Positions 60,571 to 64,000 of a stretch of 64,000 nucleotides of DNA are shown here, piece after piece; the stretch's first letter is position 1; each line of letters opens with the position of its first letter. Origin of the DNA: Bryobacter sp. CoA8 C33 (GTDB taxonomy: Bacteria; Acidobacteriota; Terriglobia; Bryobacterales; Bryobacteraceae). The position numbers and the translations under genes were made by a program. The stretch covers positions 26,303-90,302 of the forward strand of contig JAINDK010000025.1 in NCBI GenBank assembly GCA_019931185.1, in the 5' to 3' direction. Under the pieces are notes generated by a model. It worked only from the letters and a program-made list of their open reading frames with translations, had not been told where the DNA came from and ran no database searches.

Positions 60571-61173
60571 GCCGAGTGCGCCGAAGGCGCCGCCCCCCTC
60601 TCCCGCTAGCTCCCCTCTCTCTATTCCCCGCCGTTCCATCCTTGGCTTCCGGCCGGCTGCCCCAGCAACGGCCCGCGCCGTTCCAGCTTTGCCCACCCGG
60701 AGCCTCATCCCGGATTCCCTCAGCCTCGCCTTCAGCGCCCAGTTCTTCCCCAGTGACAGCCCCGATTGCGTCCAGTACCCGTTCTGCGGCTTGCGGATCT
60801 TCCTCCCTTCTCATACGAAACGACCTGTCAATACCTTTCACAGGTGCTCACGGTTTTTTCTTCGGCTGTTTTAGGAGCCTCCCGCCCACCCGGGCGGGAG
60901 GCTCTTGCCTTTGTGGTTGCAGTTTGGACACAGCCGGGCCGAAGGCAGCATGGAAGATTACACAACGATGGATCACTCTGATATGCGCGGGTCTGTGCCG
61001 CGGGGTCATCATTCCTCGGGAGCTGCCTCGAACTAGAGGCGCGGGTTGGAGCCGTGGCTCGTACCGCATGGAACCTGGCGAGGATTCTCCTTTTCGTCGG
61101 TCCGCGCTACCTTCGGCGCCCCTGTCCAGAGTGAAGTCATTTACTTGAGGTTTCTTGGTTTGTTTACTCTTGG
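60571..61173. other. Intergenic region with one strong hairpin
   Basis: This 600-bp stretch between the DUF4347-like gene and the IS110 remnant has no convincing gene. A 13-bp inverted repeat with a 4-base loop is described separately. The rest is C/T-rich on the + strand up to about 60.85 kb, then becomes mixed. No RNA gene was recognised. Confidence 0.5.
60875..60904 (+). terminator. Strong GC hairpin, possible bidirectional terminator
   Basis: GAGCCTCCCGCCC (60875-60887) pairs perfectly with GGGCGGGAGGCTC (60892-60904), loop of four bases. It is followed on the + strand by TTGCCTTT, a weak T-rich tract. It lies 300 bp after the DUF4347-like gene, so it may end that transcript or mark the old boundary of the mobile element. 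Confidence 0.5.
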
Positions 61174-62430
61174 CTAGGTTCTCGCCGGACCGGAGTCTCT
61201 CAAGGCAGCGCGGAGCGCACCCTCTGGGCTTGGCCTTGACGGGCGAGGACCCGGCCTGACGCTGGAGGATCGGGTCGCATGGGCTTTATCCATGCCGCCC
61301 TGCCCAGCGGCGAGCGTCTTGTTTTCGGTATTCGCGGCGATGGCCCGGACGAATCCCAGCAGTTCCCGCCCCAGTGCGGTCACCACGCGGTTCCTGTTCT
61401 TGCCGTTGGCCGTCAGCGCCTTGTAACGCTTGTTCAGCCGGTGTTGCGCCTTCCAGGCAAGGGCTTTCATTTCATCACTCAGGGCAAGATTCTTCTGCCG
61501 CCGCAACAGAAACCCGGTCACGTTGGGCCGGCGATGATACGACCAACTGGCCTCCACCTGCACTCGCCGCGGATGCGCGTTGCCCGACTTGGCGATCAAC
61601 CCGCGACGCACCTTGCCGCCAGAGGAATGTTCGCTCGCCACCAAGCCGCTGTAGCCCATTAACTGTCTCGGACTCGCGAAGCGCGTCAGCGATCCCAACT
61701 CCGGGACGATCATCGCCGCCGTGGTCTGGGCCACACCGCGCAAAGCCTGCAATGCTTCGATCACCACTGGCAACTCCGCGAGAGCCTCCCGCACCGCTTC
61801 GTCGATCGCAGTCTTCAGGTGAACGATGCGTTCGGCCACATGTTCCACCTCATGCGGATAGTTCAACAACGCCGGCTCCAGCGCTTGGATCTCGAAGTGC
61901 ACGTTTGTCTTGACCCATTCCAGATACTGTTTGGTCCAAGCCTGAATAACCTCTGGCTCGCGTCCATGCCGCAGCAGGAACTTGCCCAAACGGCCCCTCG
62001 CCCTCAGTTGATCCTTCTTGGCGGCCTCGCGCGCTCACACCAGCTCGCGCAAATCTTCTTGCTCCGGGCTTGGCGCCGCAACGGCTCTGAGCTCGCCGGT
62101 ACGATAACAGCGTGCCAGCTTCTCGCTGTCACGCCGGTCGGTTTTGATGCGATCGCTAGCCTTGACGGGAATCAGACTGGGGCGATCACCTCGCACTCCA
62201 CTTCCAGTTGCGTCAACTGCCAGTAAAGGCAATAGCCAGTTGGCCCGGCCTCGTAGCCAGCGCGAATCTCGCCTTGCTCACGGAGCTTCTTCACCAGCTT
62301 GCGTATCGCTTCCAGTCGATTCGAGAGGATCCCCAGGCTGCGGATTTCTCCGGCGCGCCCCCCTTCGGCCACCGCCACGGCAATCGTCCCGGCATGGACA
62401 TCCAGGCCGACGTACAGTATTTTTTTTCAT
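61174..62430 (-). pseudogene. Decayed IS110-family transposase
   Basis: The minus strand encodes an IS110 (DEDD) transposase in pieces. The N-terminal piece has ILYVGLDVHAGTIAVAVAE and reads to VECEVIAP, then a one-base loss near 62177 shifts into SLIPVKASDRIKTDRRD. A TGA at 62035-62037 interrupts LRELV/AREAAKKDQL. The C-terminal piece (from 61989) carries Transposase_20 features such as LRGVAQTTAAMIVPELGS and RQLMGYSGLVASEHSSGG. At the 5' end, eight A at 62420-62427 put the only ATG (62430) out of frame. These three lesions make the element inactive. Element ends were not identified. Confidence 0.85.
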
Positions 62431-62562
62431 GCACCAACTCCTTTGACCTTTGCGGCTCTGCGCCGCTTTTGGTTTCCTAACCCGTCAGCGTAACCCGCGT
62501 CTCAGGTCAGGGGTTGGTCGTTTCATAATGATTAGCTCTGCCCTGATTCATGGGATAGTACT

Positions 62563-62721
62563 TCATGTCATTACAGACCCAAGTGTTCTGTCCTCCCGGC
62601 AATGCTCCTCATACACATCTCCAGGCCCATCTTCCCCAAGCCAAAACCATTGTGTTGCGAGCCGATTACCTCCAATAAACTGCCGCACTGGGTTGCCGTA
62701 GCGCAACAAGAATTCCCGCAT
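62563..62721 (-). CDS. Possible small protein or gene remnant (52 aa)
   Basis: From ATG 62721 a short frame reads MREFLLRYGNPVRQFIGGN, then TQWFWLGEDGPGDVYEE and a stop at 62563. The content is not low-complexity, is rich in aromatic and charged residues, and looks protein-like, but there is no clear ribosome-binding site and no family is recognised. It may be the leftover end of a longer gene disrupted when the IS110 element moved in. Confidence 0.25.
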   Translation of the reverse strand: MREFLLRYGNPVRQFIGGNRLATQWFWLGEDGPGDVYEEHCREDRTLGSVMT

Positions 62722-63027
62722 TAGGCGGGTACGGAAGCCTCCCGCCGTATGCCTATTTGTCTCCCATCGCGGGCGGATTTGAAGTCTTTCATTCCCCCCA
62801 TCTAACCATTACGGTTCTATTTCTATTCTCAACAATAACGGTCAAACCCTTAAGGCATACATCTGATATTCGCGGCCCTCGATCCCTTCTACCATCAACT
62901 TCAGGCTCATCGCAAATTACCGTCCTTCGTTCAATGTTTAGAAGCTCATTAAGTCAAGAGCACTCGGACGTCCCTCCAAGTTCTGAACACTACTGAAGTG
63001 TGGACTAAATAAAATACAAGCGAATAG

Positions 63028-63044
63028 ATACAAAAATTTTGTAT
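63028..63044. promoter_or_regulatory. Perfect palindrome upstream of the protease gene
   Basis: ATACAAAA-A-TTTTGTAT is a perfect inverted repeat of 8-bp arms around one central A. It lies 33 bp before the protease start, in an AT-rich stretch that contrasts with the GC-rich window. A second partial copy of the half-site (ATACAAG) is at 63014-63020. The size and symmetry fit a dimeric regulator's operator. No regulator is identified. Confidence 0.45.
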
Positions 63045-63076
63045 TCAATTAGTGGTTATGAAAGGTTGAATCGAAA

Positions 63077-64000
63077 ATGATGAATATTGTAATCAAATCC
63101 AAGGCAACGCAATGGCTCTGCGTCGGCCTGCTCCTGTTAGCGGCCCCGGTCATGGCTCACCCCAAAATCGCCGCTGGCCTGGAAAATTTGAGCCCAAATA
63201 GCCAAGTTGATGTCATCGTTCAGTTTGACCGCCAACCCGATGCGGTCCTCCATAAGAAAGTCGCAAGGCTGGGCGGCAAGCTCCGCCTCACTCTCGATGT
63301 GATTAATGCCGGAGCTTATACAATCCGCGTGAATCGGCTCGAACGTTTGGCCAACGACGCTTCGGTGGTACGCATCAGCCCGGATTCCCGCGTGAAGCCC
63401 GCCATGCAACACGCCGCCCCGGCGGTGAACGCTACAGCGGCCTGGACGGCGAATTTCACTGGCGCCAACCTTTCGATTGCGATTATCGACTCCGGCATTT
63501 CGGCCCACTTCGATTTCAGTCCGGAGCAGGGAAATCCGCACACTCAGCGCGTTGTCTACCAGGAGAACTTCGTTCGCGGGGAAACAACCACGGCGGATCT
63601 ACTGGGACATGGCACTCACGTCGCCGGGATTGCCGGCGGCAATGGAAGGATGAACGGTCTGTATCGGGGCATCGCTCCCAACGTCAATCTGGTTAACCTG
63701 CGCGTTCTGAATCGCAATGGTGAGAGTTCTGATTCCGTCGTGATCGCCGCCATCAGCCGCGCGGTGGCATTGCGCAACACTCACAACATTCGCGTCATCA
63801 ATCTTTCGCTGGGCCGTCCCGTGGTGCAAAGCTACAAAACAGATCCCCTTTGCCTGGCCGTGGAAGCGGCTTGGAACGCCGGTATTGTCGTGGTGGTGGC
63901 GGCCGGCAACGAGGGCCGCGACTACTCGCAGGGAACCAACGGCTACGGCACGATTCGCTCCCCCGGCAACGATCCCTTCGTCATCACGGTGGGCGCCATG
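63077..64000 (+). CDS. Secreted subtilisin-like serine protease (S8), C-terminus beyond the window
   Basis: The frame is open from ATG 63077 to the window edge (308 residues seen). A signal peptide (WLCVGLLLLAAPVMA) is followed by an I9-like prodomain (VDVIVQFDRQPDAVLHKKVA) and the S8 catalytic domain with the Asp at residue 138 (IAIIDSGIS), the His at 178 (GHGTHVAGIAGG) and the oxyanion-hole Asn at 278 (VAAGNEG). The catalytic Ser lies beyond the window. AAAGG upstream serves as a ribosome-binding site. The gene shows a more balanced codon use than most of the window. Confidence 0.92.
   Translation, partial: MMNIVIKSKATQWLCVGLLLLAAPVMAHPKIAAGLENLSPNSQVDVIVQFDRQPDAVLHKKVARLGGKLRLTLDVINAGAYTIRVNRLERLANDASVVRISPDSRVKPAMQHAAPAVNATAAWTANFTGANLSIAIIDSGISAHFDFSPEQGNPHTQRVVYQENFVRGETTTADLLGHGTHVAGIAGGNGRMNGLYRGIAPNVNLVNLRVLNRNGESSDSVVIAAISRAVALRNTHNIRVINLSLGRPVVQSYKTDPLCLAVEAAWNAGIVVVVAAGNEGRDYSQGTNGYGTIRSPGNDPFVITVGAM

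Larger units (their letters stand above)
62431..63076. other. Intergenic region between the IS110 remnant and the protease gene
   Basis: About 650 bp without a confident long gene. It contains a 52-aa minus-strand frame (62563-62721) described separately, and becomes distinctly A/T-rich from about 62.98 kb, where the protease promoter should lie. One perfect palindrome is listed separately. No tRNA or terminal repeat of the IS was spotted. Confidence 0.5.

Overview
The window looks like a chromosome segment of an acidobacterium of the Bryobacter/Solibacter type. This is inferred from gene content (CarboxypepD_reg surface protein, planctomycete-type cytochrome fused to a sulfatase-modifying-factor fold, Tat-exported Gfo/Idh/MocA oxidoreductase, isoquinoline-oxidoreductase-like molybdoenzyme, many small lipocalin-like proteins) and from the high GC. 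No rRNA or tRNA gene and no CRISPR array was seen. Over most of the window the + strand carries far more C than G whichever strand encodes the gene. Plus-strand genes therefore use mostly C-ending codons and minus-strand genes G-ending codons. This skew is lost between about 38.2 and 44.2 kb and weakens again after about 61 kb, the two places that look acquired.

Layout. 1-8.4 kb (minus): ileS (C-terminus cut by the window edge), an MsbA-like ABC exporter, a membrane-anchored unknown protein and secA. 8.9-14.7 kb: an orphan sensor kinase, a PhyH dioxygenase, then a tightly overlapping plus-strand run of two heptosyltransferases, a small nucleotidyltransferase-like protein, an ICMT/PEMT-type methyltransferase, a TrmJ-like tRNA methyltransferase and a 72-aa protein, which points to an LPS-bearing Gram-negative envelope. 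14.7-19.5 kb: a CarboxypepD_reg protein converging on a minus-strand cluster of Gfo/Idh oxidoreductase, heme/SUMF fusion and ApbE flavin transferase. 19.6-23 kb: an SGNH-like protein plus MBOAT O-acyltransferase and a TIM-barrel sugar isomerase. 23-27.7 kb (minus): an ABC ATPase and permease, then response regulator, sensor kinase, STAS protein and thioredoxin-fold protein. 27.8-32.3 kb: bactofilin, methyltransferase, LolC/E-type permease, small exported proteins and RmuC. 32.4-38.2 kb: AsnB, GT39 glycosyltransferase, TPR protein and two small exported helical proteins, each overlapping or nearly touching the next.

38.2-44.2 kb is an accessory island: a 1245-aa protein with a PD-(D/E)XK-like N-terminus, a STAND-type P-loop NTPase and a long helical C-terminus (the architecture of Avs antiviral NTPases), a RelE/HigB-HigA type toxin-antitoxin pair, and a HicB-HicA pair whose toxin gene is frameshifted. 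44.5-60.6 kb returns to core style: YncE-like beta-propeller, a rhodanese whose catalytic cysteine codon is TGA (candidate selenoprotein), GNAT, GT21/HpnI-like glycosyltransferase, thrS, an ECF sigma factor with its zinc-finger anti-sigma factor, amidase, a Dabb protein, transaldolase, FAH hydrolase, an FN3 lipoprotein, hslU and hslV, the two-subunit molybdoenzyme, and an unknown protein with a DUF4347-like His/Cys pattern. 61.2-62.4 kb holds a decayed IS110-family transposase. The window ends inside a secreted subtilisin-like protease.

The two points most worth testing are the TGA-encoded active site of the rhodanese at 45.6-45.9 kb and the Avs-like NTPase with its toxin-antitoxin neighbours at 38.9-44.1 kb. 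Function calls rest on motifs read by eye; no database search was possible.
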